A model generated the notes under the pieces. The model was given only the letters and a program-made list of their open reading frames with translations, was not told the origin of the DNA and ran no database searches. DNA of 43,939 bases from positions 1-43,939 of the forward strand of contig NZ_MSJQ01000363.1 in NCBI RefSeq assembly GCF_014596515.1. Reading direction: 5' to 3'. The translations under genes were made by a program, and so were the position numbers. Each line of letters starts with the position of its first letter. Within the stretch, counting starts at the first letter, position 1. Origin of the DNA: Streptomyces sp. CBMA156 (GTDB lineage: Bacteria; Actinomycetota; Actinomycetes; Streptomycetales; Streptomycetaceae). This document shows, one piece after another, positions 32,820-41,352 of the stretch.

Positions 32820-33242
32820 CTACCGAGCCAGGAATCGCGCGACATCTCGCCGCAACGACGGTGAGAGATCACCCAGTTCCGAGACGATCAGACGAAGCTC
32901 GCACCCGAGTTCGGGTGACTCGCTCCAGGCCGCCGGCCTCCTGGTGAGGACGGCGGCCAGCAGATCGCCCTCATACATGTCCCCCTCCGCCATCGGGTCG
33001 TCCTGGAGCACCTCCAGCGCTACCGGCAGGACATGGGTGAGGCCCACGTCCTGCCGGATCAGCAGGCGCAGTTCCTCGACGGTCAGCTCGCCGATCGGCT
33101 TTCGCCGGAGCGCGTGCGCGGTGGCCACAAGGCGGGTCACATCGCCTGAGGGGGCCGGCCAGCGCTCACGCTCAAGCTCCTCCAGGGAGCGGTCACGGTT
33201 CACGAGTCGATTCACCGAGGGATCGTCCCACGGGATGCTCAA
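32820..33242 (-). CDS. CDI-type immunity protein family
   Basis: A 140-residue soluble helical protein. The core reads NRDRSLEELERERWPAP, then VTRLVATAHALRRKPIGELT and VEELRLLIRQDVGLTHVLPV, followed by DMYEGDLLAAVLTRRP. I associate this RSLEELExxxW...LTVEDLRxLIxQxxGLxxLLPLALxxL...YEGDLL pattern with the family annotated as contact-dependent growth inhibition immunity protein (CdiI-like). In actinobacteria such genes are often orphans with no CdiA toxin nearby, as here. The start is TTG 33242 behind GAGAGA. The SPFH-kinase gene is divergent, 218 bases away. The immunity role rests on family resemblance only. Confidence 0.7.
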   Translation of the reverse strand: MSIPWDDPSVNRLVNRDRSLEELERERWPAPSGDVTRLVATAHALRRKPIGELTVEELRLLIRQDVGLTHVLPVALEVLQDDPMAEGDMYEGDLLAAVLTRRPAAWSESPELGCELRLIVSELGDLSPSLRRDVARFLAR

Positions 33243-33460
33243 ACAATCTCTCGAAGGCGCCGCGGGCAGGTGACCGAACAGACGGGTTCGAGCAACCCTG
33301 ACAGACGTCGACGCGTCGCCCGTAGCGGATACGGAGCCGCCGAGATGCTCTCACCCTCTCCTGTTGGTGAACTCAAGCCCATCGTGGAGTGGATCTGGAA
33401 GACTGCTGCACGGCGCGATCTGACGCCGAGTAGGGAAGTCAGAGAGGCAGGAGAGCCACC

Positions 33461-34966
33461 GTGGAACCGGTCCTCATCCTTCTGGTCATCCTTGTGGCGT
33501 TCGTCCTCATCGCCTTGACCAAAGCGATCCGGATCATTCCGGAGGGCAGCGTCGCCATCTTGGAGCGTTTCGGGCGCTACACCCGCACGCTCACCCCCGG
33601 TCTGAACATCGTCATCCCGTTCATCAGCACCGTCCGCTACCGCGTCGACCTGCGTGAACAGGTCCTGACGATCCCGCCGCAGCAGGTGATCACGCAGGAG
33701 AGGCTGGTCGTCGACATCGACACCGCCGTCTCCTACAAGGTGACCGATGCCAGGGCCGCCGTCTATGACGTCGTCAGCTACACCCAGGCGATCGAGCAGC
33801 TCACCGTCGCCACGTTGCGCAGCATCGTCGATGACATGGACCTGAGACGGATCCTCACCTCACGCGAGGAGATCATCGCGGGGCTGCGCGGTGTGCTCGA
33901 CGACAACACTGCCCACTGGGGAGTTCGCATCCACCGAGTCGAGTGCAAGGTGGCGGCACCGCAGGCCTTCGTTCAGGGCCAGGTTGAGAAGCAGATGCAC
34001 GCCGACCGGCAGATGCACGCCGACCCGCACAGGCCTGCCGCCGTCCCGGCCGGAGGGGCCGGAGGGGCCGGCGGGATGCGCGGCACACCGCAGCCGCTCG
34101 GCCGGGCCGGCCTCACCCCCGGGCACCGTCCACTGCGGCAGGACGATCCTGACAGCATCGGCAGCTACCGGCTCACGGCTGTGCTCGGTCAAGGAGGGAT
34201 GGGCACGGTCTATCTCGGCCGGTCCCGCGGGGAGCGCCTGGTCGCGGTCAAAGTCATCCGGCCGGAGCTCGCCGCGGACCCGATCTTCCGGGCCCGGTTC
34301 ATCCGCGAGATCGAGGCCGCAAGCCGCGTCGGCGGTTTCCACACGGCGTCGGTGGTCGATTCCGAGGCCCAGGGTGACCCGCCCTGGCTGGCCACCGAGT
34401 ACATCCCCGGCCCGTCGCTGCACGATGTCCTCGAACGGCAGGGTGCTCTGCCCCTGAGGACTCTGCACACCCTCGCGGTCAGCGTTGCCGAGGCCCTTGA
34501 ACACATCCATGCCTGCGGCATCATCCATCGTGACCTCAAACCCAGCAACATCATCATCTCCAGAGCAGGTCCTCGCATCATCGACTTCGGCATCGCCCGA
34601 GCCCTCGACAGCACCGCACTCACCCGTACCAACTACGTCATCGGCACGCAGGGGTTCCTCGCCCCGGAACAGCTCACTGGCGCACCGATCACGCATGCCG
34701 CGGACCTCTACGCCTTCGGCATGGTGCTGTGTCATGCCGCCGGAGCCATTCCGCTCGCTGCCGGCGAATCCCTGGAGTCCGCGCTCAGCCTGTTGCCCTT
34801 CCGGTTCGTCGGCGTCATCACCCGCTGCCTTGACCATGACCCGAGCGGTCGTCCGACACCCACCGAGGTACTCGAACTGCTTTCCCGGAAGGACTCGTCG
34901 ATCGAGAACTGGTTGTCGCCTCCCGTGCGCGCCATGGTCGACCTCCACAATCCTCATACGGCTTGA
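33461..34966 (+). CDS. SPFH (stomatin-like) domain - Ser/Thr protein kinase fusion
   Basis: A 501-residue protein. Residues 3-21 are one membrane segment (VLILLVILVAFVLIALT). Residues 24-185 are an SPFH/stomatin domain (IRIIPEGSVAILERFGRYTR, TPGLNIVIPFISTVRYRVDL, VVDIDTAVSYKV, WGVRIHRVECKV). At the point where stomatins continue into their EKQMxADRxKRA coiled coil, the sequence repeats QMHADR/QMHADP, passes a Pro/Gly-rich linker (190-222) and enters a complete Hanks-type kinase. Its motifs are GQGGMGTVYLG (243-253), K264, E283 or E285, HRDLKPSN (356-363), DFG (375-377) and APEQ (401-404). All catalytic residues are present. GTG 33461 follows GGCAGGAGAG. The kinase should face the cytoplasm at an SPFH membrane microdomain. 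I know of no such fusion. Confidence 0.9.
   Translation: MEPVLILLVILVAFVLIALTKAIRIIPEGSVAILERFGRYTRTLTPGLNIVIPFISTVRYRVDLREQVLTIPPQQVITQERLVVDIDTAVSYKVTDARAAVYDVVSYTQAIEQLTVATLRSIVDDMDLRRILTSREEIIAGLRGVLDDNTAHWGVRIHRVECKVAAPQAFVQGQVEKQMHADRQMHADPHRPAAVPAGGAGGAGGMRGTPQPLGRAGLTPGHRPLRQDDPDSIGSYRLTAVLGQGGMGTVYLGRSRGERLVAVKVIRPELAADPIFRARFIREIEAASRVGGFHTASVVDSEAQGDPPWLATEYIPGPSLHDVLERQGALPLRTLHTLAVSVAEALEHIHACGIIHRDLKPSNIIISRAGPRIIDFGIARALDSTALTRTNYVIGTQGFLAPEQLTGAPITHAADLYAFGMVLCHAAGAIPLAAGESLESALSLLPFRFVGVITRCLDHDPSGRPTPTEVLELLSRKDSSIENWLSPPVRAMVDLHNPHTA
33991..34026 (+). repeat. 18-bp tandem duplication at the fusion point
   Basis: GCAGATGCACGCCGACCG is followed immediately by the same 18 bases with one change in the last position. 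It encodes QMHADRQMHADP exactly at the SPFH/linker boundary. Confidence 0.85.
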
Positions 34967-35084
34967 CGTGCTCTGCTGAACGGTTCCGGGGAGCCGCGGC
35001 CTGAGCGCGCCGCCCGGAGCCCTCAGGCTGTGAGCGGCAGGTCCGCCGGCCTGCTGCCGCCACCACGGCCCCGTGGCACGGCCC

Positions 35085-35124
35085 GCGGCCCCCTTCGCGG
35101 CATCAGCCGCTGAAGGGGGGCCGC
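35085..35124. terminator. Bidirectional terminator between convergent genes
   Basis: GCGGCCCCCTTC pairs with GAAGGGGGGCCGC (one extra G), with a 15-base loop. It lies between the stop of the SPFH-kinase gene and the stop of the convergent GH3 gene. Confidence 0.65.
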
Positions 35125-35140
35125 AGATGCGCGCGAGGGC

Positions 35141-37372
35141 CTAGCCGGCGCTCAGCTCGCGGTGGACCGCCACCAGGCGGGCGATGTCGGCCGCGGTGAT
35201 GCTGCTGGTGAAGGCCGGGATGCGGCTGACCGGGAGGCCGGCGCCCATGGACATCAGCGGGCTGTCCTCGGCGATGCCGACGGAGGCGGCCATCTCCTGC
35301 ATGGCGGCGCCGATGATCTGCGCGCCCAGCGGGTCGGCCAGCCACTCGCCGAGGGTGGAGTCCGCGGTGAGCGGCCGGTGGAAGCCGTCGCCGGGGCAGG
35401 TCACCGCCGTCCGCAGCCGGACGTCGCGCGAGGAGGCGCCGATCCGCAGGTCGAAGTCCCCGGCGTCGACGCGCCAGCGGTGGTCGAGCACCGACCAGTG
35501 GGCGAAGGAGCGTTCGTCGAGGGTGATGGTGATCCGGGTGCTCTCGCCTGGCTCCAGGAAGACCTTGGCGAAGCCCTTGAGCTCGTGCTCGGGACGGCGC
35601 AGCCGGGGGGCCCGCTCGTGGACGTACAGCTGGGCGACCTCGGCGCCGGCCCGCGTGCCGGTGTTGGTGACGGTGAAGGAGACGTCGAAGCGGTTGTCCC
35701 CGGTGGCCGTCACCTCCGGGTCGCCGTACCCGAAGGTGGTGTAGCTCAGGCCGTGGCCGAACGGGTGGGCGACGGGCAGGCCGAGGCTGTCGTAGTGGCG
35801 GTAGCCGACGTACAGCCCCTCGCCGTACTCGACCTGGCCGTCCCCGCCGGGGAAGTGCAGGTGGCTCGGGTTGTCCTCCAGCCGCAGCGGGATCGTCTCG
35901 GCGAGCCGGCCCGAGGGGTTGTCCAGGCCGAAGAGCAGCCGGGCGAGTGCCGAGCCACCGGCCTGGCCGAGCAGCCAGCCCTCCAGGACCGCACCGACCC
36001 GGTCCTGCCAGGGGGTGAGCCGAACCGGCGCGCCGTTCGAAAGTACGACCGTGACGCGGGAGTTGACGGCGGCGACGGCGTCGAGCAGGGCGAGCTGGCC
36101 GGCGGGCAGGTCGAGGTCGGTGCGGTCGAAGCCCTCGGACTCGGCCGACTCCGGCAGGCCGAGGAAGAGCAGGACGTGCCCGGCCGCGCCGGCCGCCGCC
36201 ACCGCCTCGGCGACCAGTTCCGGGTCGGGCACGCCGTCGAGGGTGAAGCCGGGCGCGAAGCCGATCCGTTCCGGGTCGTCGGCGAGGGCGCGCAGCGCGT
36301 CAAGGGCGCTGTCCAGCCGGGTGGGGACGACGTGCGAGCTGCCGCCGCCCTGGAACCGCGGGGTGCGGGCGAACTCGCCGATGACGGCGACGGTTTCGCC
36401 GCTCCCGGGGTCGAGCGGCAGCAGGCCTCCGTCGTTCTTGAGCAGGACGGCGCACTGGGCGGCGGCGGTACGGGCGAGGTCGTGGTGCTCGTCCTGATCG
36501 TAGCCGGCGCCCACGACCCGCGCGGCGGTGGTGCGTTCCAGGAGGGTCAGCACCCGCCGGGCGGCGGTGTCCAGGGCGGCGGGGTCGAGGGTGCCGTCCT
36601 CGACGGCCGCGACCACCTCCGCCTCCCGGCCGGACGGCGGCATCTCCAGGTCGAGGCCGGCCGCGAGGGCGGCGACCCGGTCGCCGACCGCTCCCCAGTC
36701 GCTGACCACCACGCCGTCGAAGCCCCACTCCCCGCGCAGCAGTTCGGTGAGCAGCCGGGAGTTCCGGGAGGCCGGGACGCCGTTGACGGCGTTGTAGGCG
36801 CACATCACGGTGGTGGGCCGGGCGGTGGTGACGATGTGCTCGAAGGCGGGCAGGTAGATCTCGCGCAGGGTGCGCTCGTCCACGTTGGCGCTCACCCGCA
36901 GCCGGTCGGTCTCCTGGCTGTTGACGGCGAAGTGCTTGAGCGAGGTGCCGACGCCGTGGGACTGCACCCCGTGCACCACGGCAGCGCCGATCCGCGCGGT
37001 GAGCAGCGGGTCCTCGGAGAAGTACTCGAAGTTGCGGCCGCCGAGCGGGGAGCGCTTGATGTTGACGCCGGGGCCGAGGACGACGGAGACGTTCTTGGCG
37101 ACGGCCTCCGCGCCGATGGCCCGGCCGATCCGCTCGGCCAGCTGCGGGTCCCAGGAGGAGCCGAGGGCGCAGGCGGGCGGGTAGCAGGTGGACGGTTCGC
37201 TGGCGCCGATGCCGAGGGCGTCGCCGTCCTCGGGCTGCTTGCGCAGGCCGTGCGGTCCGTCGGTGAGCGTGACGGCCTCGATGCCCGCTTCGGGCAGGGC
37301 CTTGGTGTGCCAGAAGTCTCCGCCCGAGGTGAGGGCGGCCTGCTGCGCGATCGTCAGGTTCTCGGAGGTCAT
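35141..37372 (-). CDS. Glycoside hydrolase family 3 beta-glucosidase
   Basis: A 743-residue GH3 enzyme hydrolysing terminal beta-D-glucosyl or related residues. The N-terminal TIM barrel carries AVTLTDGPHGLRKQPEDG, VLGPGVNIKRSPLGGRNFEY, the catalytic-site segment TSLKHFAVNSQETDR, and the nucleophile D225 in GFDGVVVSDWGAVGDR. The second alpha/beta domain follows (VAVIGEFARTPRFQGGGSSH). A C-terminal fibronectin-III-like domain (FTVTNTGTRAGAEVAQLYVH, GFAKVFLEPGESTRITITLD) is as in BglX/BglB-type enzymes. No signal peptide is seen, so it is cytoplasmic. ATG 37372 follows GAGGAG. It lies 30 bases after the GH1 gene in one operon and probably processes imported oligosaccharides. Confidence 0.95.
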   Translation of the reverse strand: MTSENLTIAQQAALTSGGDFWHTKALPEAGIEAVTLTDGPHGLRKQPEDGDALGIGASEPSTCYPPACALGSSWDPQLAERIGRAIGAEAVAKNVSVVLGPGVNIKRSPLGGRNFEYFSEDPLLTARIGAAVVHGVQSHGVGTSLKHFAVNSQETDRLRVSANVDERTLREIYLPAFEHIVTTARPTTVMCAYNAVNGVPASRNSRLLTELLRGEWGFDGVVVSDWGAVGDRVAALAAGLDLEMPPSGREAEVVAAVEDGTLDPAALDTAARRVLTLLERTTAARVVGAGYDQDEHHDLARTAAAQCAVLLKNDGGLLPLDPGSGETVAVIGEFARTPRFQGGGSSHVVPTRLDSALDALRALADDPERIGFAPGFTLDGVPDPELVAEAVAAAGAAGHVLLFLGLPESAESEGFDRTDLDLPAGQLALLDAVAAVNSRVTVVLSNGAPVRLTPWQDRVGAVLEGWLLGQAGGSALARLLFGLDNPSGRLAETIPLRLEDNPSHLHFPGGDGQVEYGEGLYVGYRHYDSLGLPVAHPFGHGLSYTTFGYGDPEVTATGDNRFDVSFTVTNTGTRAGAEVAQLYVHERAPRLRRPEHELKGFAKVFLEPGESTRITITLDERSFAHWSVLDHRWRVDAGDFDLRIGASSRDVRLRTAVTCPGDGFHRPLTADSTLGEWLADPLGAQIIGAAMQEMAASVGIAEDSPLMSMGAGLPVSRIPAFTSSITAADIARLVAVHRELSAG

Positions 37373-37402
37373 GTGGGAGCTCCTCGGTCCGGGAAGGGGG
37401 GG

Positions 37403-38635
<1,233 letters not shown>

Positions 38636-38760
38636 GGTCTCTCCTTGGGTACGGGCGGAACGGCGGAACTGCGGAACGGGGTGCGTCGGGGGGGGTGGAG
38701 GTGGGGGTGGGGGATCTGCCATGACGGCTCCACAGCCGCTTCGCACAGGGGGCTGGCCTC

Positions 38761-38789
38761 ACCATAGGCACGAAAACATGACAACACAA
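38761..38789 (-). promoter_or_regulatory. Promoter of the GH1-GH3 operon
   Basis: On the minus strand, -35 TTGTGT (38784-38789), a 17-bp spacer and -10 TATGGT (38761-38766). It overlaps the repeat GAAAACATGAC (38772-38782), which recurs as GAAAACCTGAC at 38803-38813. These are candidate TetR or LacI-type operator half-sites. Confidence 0.55.
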
Positions 38790-38841
38790 TGGTTTCGTCG
38801 GTGAAAACCTGACGCCGATAGGTGTTCGTGTCCGGGAGCGC

Positions 38842-38847
38842 TAGACT
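38842..38847 (+). promoter_or_regulatory. -10 element of the TetR gene, leaderless
   Basis: TAGACT ends 7 bases before ATG 38855, with no ribosome-binding site, so the mRNA probably begins at or next to the start codon. Confidence 0.55.
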
Positions 38848-38854
38848 CCCCGCC

Positions 38855-39466
38855 ATGAGCAAGCCACGGGGGCCCTACGCCAAGACCTCGGCCAAACGGC
38901 AGGAGATCATCGACGCCGCGCTGGCGGCCTACGCCGAGGCCGGCAGCCGAGGCGTCTCGCTGCGTGACATCGCGGCCAGGGTCGGCATGACGTACGCCGG
39001 CGTCGTGCACCACTTCGGCAGCAAGGAAGCGCTGCTCACGGCCGTTCTGGAAGCCCGTGACGCGGCAGCGGCGGAGATGTTCGACCCGTTCGGGGACGGC
39101 GCCGGCCTACCCCACTCCGCCGTCCTCACCCACAACGCCTCCACCCCCGGGCTGGTCAAGCTCTTCGTGGACCTCGCCGCCGCGGCCGCCGAACCCGAAC
39201 ACCCGGCCCACGACTTCTTCGAGAACCGCTACGAGCGGTTCCGCACCCGCATCGCCGACCGCATCACCCGCGGCGTCGACGACCCCACCGCCGTGGACCC
39301 GGAGTGGCTCGCCCGCATCCTCATCGCCGCCGCCGACGGCATCCAGCTCCAGTGGCTGCTCAATCCGGGCATCGACATGGCCGCCGACATGGACCGCCTC
39401 GCCGACGCCCTCCTCGGCCCCGCCCTCCGGTCCTCCCCGACGCCGTCGCCGTCGGACGCCCCGTAG
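38855..39466 (+). CDS. TetR family transcriptional regulator
   Basis: A 203-residue TetR-type repressor. Residues about 12-60 form the DNA-binding domain (KRQEIIDAALAAYAEAGSRG, SLRDIAARVGMTYAGVVHHF, GSKEALLTAVLE). The remainder is an all-helical ligand-binding/dimerisation domain with LVKLFVDLAAAAAEP and EWLARILIAAADGIQLQWLL. It is divergent from the GH1-GH3 operon. In the roughly 200-base gap there is a promoter for each direction plus the direct repeats GAAAACATGAC/GAAAACCTGAC. It most likely represses the glucosidase operon and itself, released by a sugar or glycoside. ATG 38855 matches the family start (MSKPRGPYAK). Confidence 0.9.
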   Translation: MSKPRGPYAKTSAKRQEIIDAALAAYAEAGSRGVSLRDIAARVGMTYAGVVHHFGSKEALLTAVLEARDAAAAEMFDPFGDGAGLPHSAVLTHNASTPGLVKLFVDLAAAAAEPEHPAHDFFENRYERFRTRIADRITRGVDDPTAVDPEWLARILIAAADGIQLQWLLNPGIDMAADMDRLADALLGPALRSSPTPSPSDAP

Positions 39467-39602
39467 GCACGGCCCCAGCCGCGCCGGCACCCCGGTGACC
39501 ACCGGCCGGTGATCACGTCACGGACGGCCACACCCGGCCACCCGAGGCAGCGCGGGGTCCATGGCGGCCTCCCGGGATCGGATCGGAGCCGCCGGCGGGC
39601 GC

Positions 39603-40013
39603 TCAGCGCCCGAACATGTGCCGGATCCGGCCGCCCGGTCGCGCCGCCGTCTCCCGGCCGCCCTGTTCGGCGGCCCGCTCCTGCGGCGGCATCCGCAGCT
39701 CGTCGGAGCCGCCCACGGCGCGGTCCTCGGAGGCGGCCCGCCGCACCGGTCGCGCGGTGTGCGAGGACCGCGCGGTGCGCCCGGCCCGCCGGGACAGCCG
39801 GGAATGCCGGGACAGCCGCATCATCGCGAGACCGAGGCAGAACAGCAGCGCCAGCGCCACACCGGCGAGGAAGATGCTCAGGCTGTTCAGCGTCACCAGG
39901 TCGCTGCCCAGGATCGTCACCTGGTAGTCGGGCCCGCCGGAGAGGTTGTCCGAGACCAGCAGTCCGACGAACGCTCCGGACGCCGCCATCAGCAGAAGTC
40001 CCAGCAGCAGCAT
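39603..40013 (-). CDS. Small two-helix membrane protein
   Basis: A 136-residue membrane protein. Two hydrophobic segments, MLLLGLLLMAASGAFVGLLV (1-20) and SLSIFLAGVALALLFCLGLA (about 44-63), flank a short outside loop (SDNLSGGPDYQVTILGSDLV). A long basic cytoplasmic tail (HSRLSRRAGRTARSSHTARP) is probably disordered. The plan resembles LapA-like or uncharacterised actinobacterial membrane proteins. ATG 40013 follows AGGGAA by 8 bases. Function is unknown. It is followed on the plus strand by the TetR 3' end and is not clearly in an operon. Confidence 0.8.
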   Translation of the reverse strand: MLLLGLLLMAASGAFVGLLVSDNLSGGPDYQVTILGSDLVTLNSLSIFLAGVALALLFCLGLAMMRLSRHSRLSRRAGRTARSSHTARPVRRAASEDRAVGGSDELRMPPQERAAEQGGRETAARPGGRIRHMFGR

Positions 40014-40101
40014 GGGATCGATTCCCTCGTGGTCTCGGTCATCCCCCTCGTCCGGTCGCGCCTACCCGGCCGGGGCCGCCCCTAACGGCCACGGTGGGCC
40101 C

Positions 40102-41019
40102 TCAGCGTCCGGCCGTGGCGACGAGGCGGCGCAGCGCGGCGTGGGCGGGCGGGCCCCAGGTGGGCTTGCCTCCGGGGCGGCCGTGGTCGCCGGCGTCCCC
40201 GATGAGGATGCAGGAGAGGGAGCGGAGCACCGCCCAGCCGCGGGCGCGTCGCAGGGTCGCGGCGTCCTGGCCCGGCCGGTAGGCCGCGTGGAAGCGGTCG
40301 ACGGCGCCGTCCGGCAGCAGGACCCAGGGGGCGGCGAGGTCGCAGGCCGGATCGCCGGCGAAGAGGTCGCCGAAGTCGATCACGCCGCAGAAGGTGCCGT
40401 CCGCGGTGAGGACGTTGGCCGGGTGCAGGTCACCGTGGAGCCAGAGGTCCCGGCCCGCCCAGCCGGGCGCGGCGACGGCGTCCTCCCAGACGGCGCGGAC
40501 GGCGTCCGGGTCGGGGAGCAGGCCGAGCCCGGTGGCCCTGGCGAGGTACGTGGCGAACCCCTCGGCGTAATCGGCCAGAGGGCCGCCGCGGCCTCGGCCG
40601 GCGGGTGCCCCGGCCGGGGCGGGGCGGTGCAGCGCCGTCAGGAAGGCGGCCAGCGCGTCGGCGGCTTCCTCGGCCCGGGTCGCCGGGGCCCGGTCGGCGG
40701 GCTCGCCCGGCACCCAGGTGGTGACGATCCAGGGCCGCGGGAACCGCTCGGAGGGCTCGCCGAGGCGCTGCGGGACGGGGACCGGCAGCGGCAGGTGCGG
40801 GGCGAGGGCGGGCATCCAGGTGTGTTCCTTGCGCAGCAGCGCGTCCGCGCCCTCCGTCGCCCAGGGCAGCCGGACGGCGAGGTCGTCGCCGAGCCGCCAC
40901 AGCTGGTTGTCCCAGCCGCGCGCACCGAGCCGCAGGGGCAGGTCGGCCAGGTCGGGGTGCTGGTCGCGGAGCAGGTCCCGGACCAGGTCCGCGGTGACTT
41001 CGGTCGCATGGTGCGTCAT
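40102..41019 (-). CDS. Aminoglycoside phosphotransferase family kinase
   Basis: A 305-residue APH/ChoK-type small-molecule kinase. The N-lobe includes GARGWDNQLWRLGDDLAVRL. The Brenner catalytic motif is DLWLHGDLHPANVLTADG, followed by the metal-binding VIDFGDLFAGDPACDLAAPW. Length and order match the APH enzyme family, whose members phosphorylate aminoglycosides, macrolides, choline or other metabolites, so drug resistance should not be assumed. ATG 41019 has no ribosome-binding site. A -10 sequence TAGGGT (minus strand, 41028-41033) ends 8 bases upstream, pointing to a leaderless mRNA. Confidence 0.9.
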   Translation of the reverse strand: MTHHATEVTADLVRDLLRDQHPDLADLPLRLGARGWDNQLWRLGDDLAVRLPWATEGADALLRKEHTWMPALAPHLPLPVPVPQRLGEPSERFPRPWIVTTWVPGEPADRAPATRAEEAADALAAFLTALHRPAPAGAPAGRGRGGPLADYAEGFATYLARATGLGLLPDPDAVRAVWEDAVAAPGWAGRDLWLHGDLHPANVLTADGTFCGVIDFGDLFAGDPACDLAAPWVLLPDGAVDRFHAAYRPGQDAATLRRARGWAVLRSLSCILIGDAGDHGRPGGKPTWGPPAHAALRRLVATAGR

Positions 41020-41027
41020 GCGCGGCA

Positions 41028-41033
41028 ACCCTA
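41028..41033 (-). promoter_or_regulatory. -10 element of the APH gene, leaderless
   Basis: TAGGGT on the minus strand, separated by 8 bases from the ATG at 41019. Confidence 0.5.
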
Positions 41034-41173
41034 GCGTCGAGGACGGCGACGGCAGGATCGCCGGGCGGCGAGCGTCGCGTGCTCGGCGACGGCCGGCACA
41101 GCCCGCTCACGACGACGCCGACCGGTGGCCTGCACAGCGACATCGCCGGGTTGCTGCCTCCGCCGAGGAGGTC

Positions 41174-41212
41174 CCCCGCCGTGCCCGGCCTGGTCGGCCG
41201 GACACGGCGGGG
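41174..41212 (-). terminator. Terminator hairpin after the NlpC/P60-type gene
   Basis: A 17-bp stem starting CCCCGCCGTGCCCGGCC with one mismatch (a G-U pair on the minus-strand RNA) and a 5-base loop, about 140 bases after the stop of the minus-strand peptidase gene. The rest of the 41034-41352 gap holds no gene I can support. Confidence 0.6.
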
Positions 41213-41352
41213 CTCGGATGTCCTGCTCGCCGACCGGGTCCACCGCCACGGCTGGTGCCGGCGTCTGCCGTGAAGGCGGTGGACGGCTGATGGCTGCTCT
41301 CCGGTGGTGGGTCCCTCGGATCAGCCGCTCGCTCCCGTCTCCGCTCCTCCGG

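Noticed and set aside
40102..41019. Antibiotic resistance gene
   Set aside because: The APH fold is clear, but most actinobacterial members of this family have no shown drug substrate; resistance is not supported by the sequence alone.
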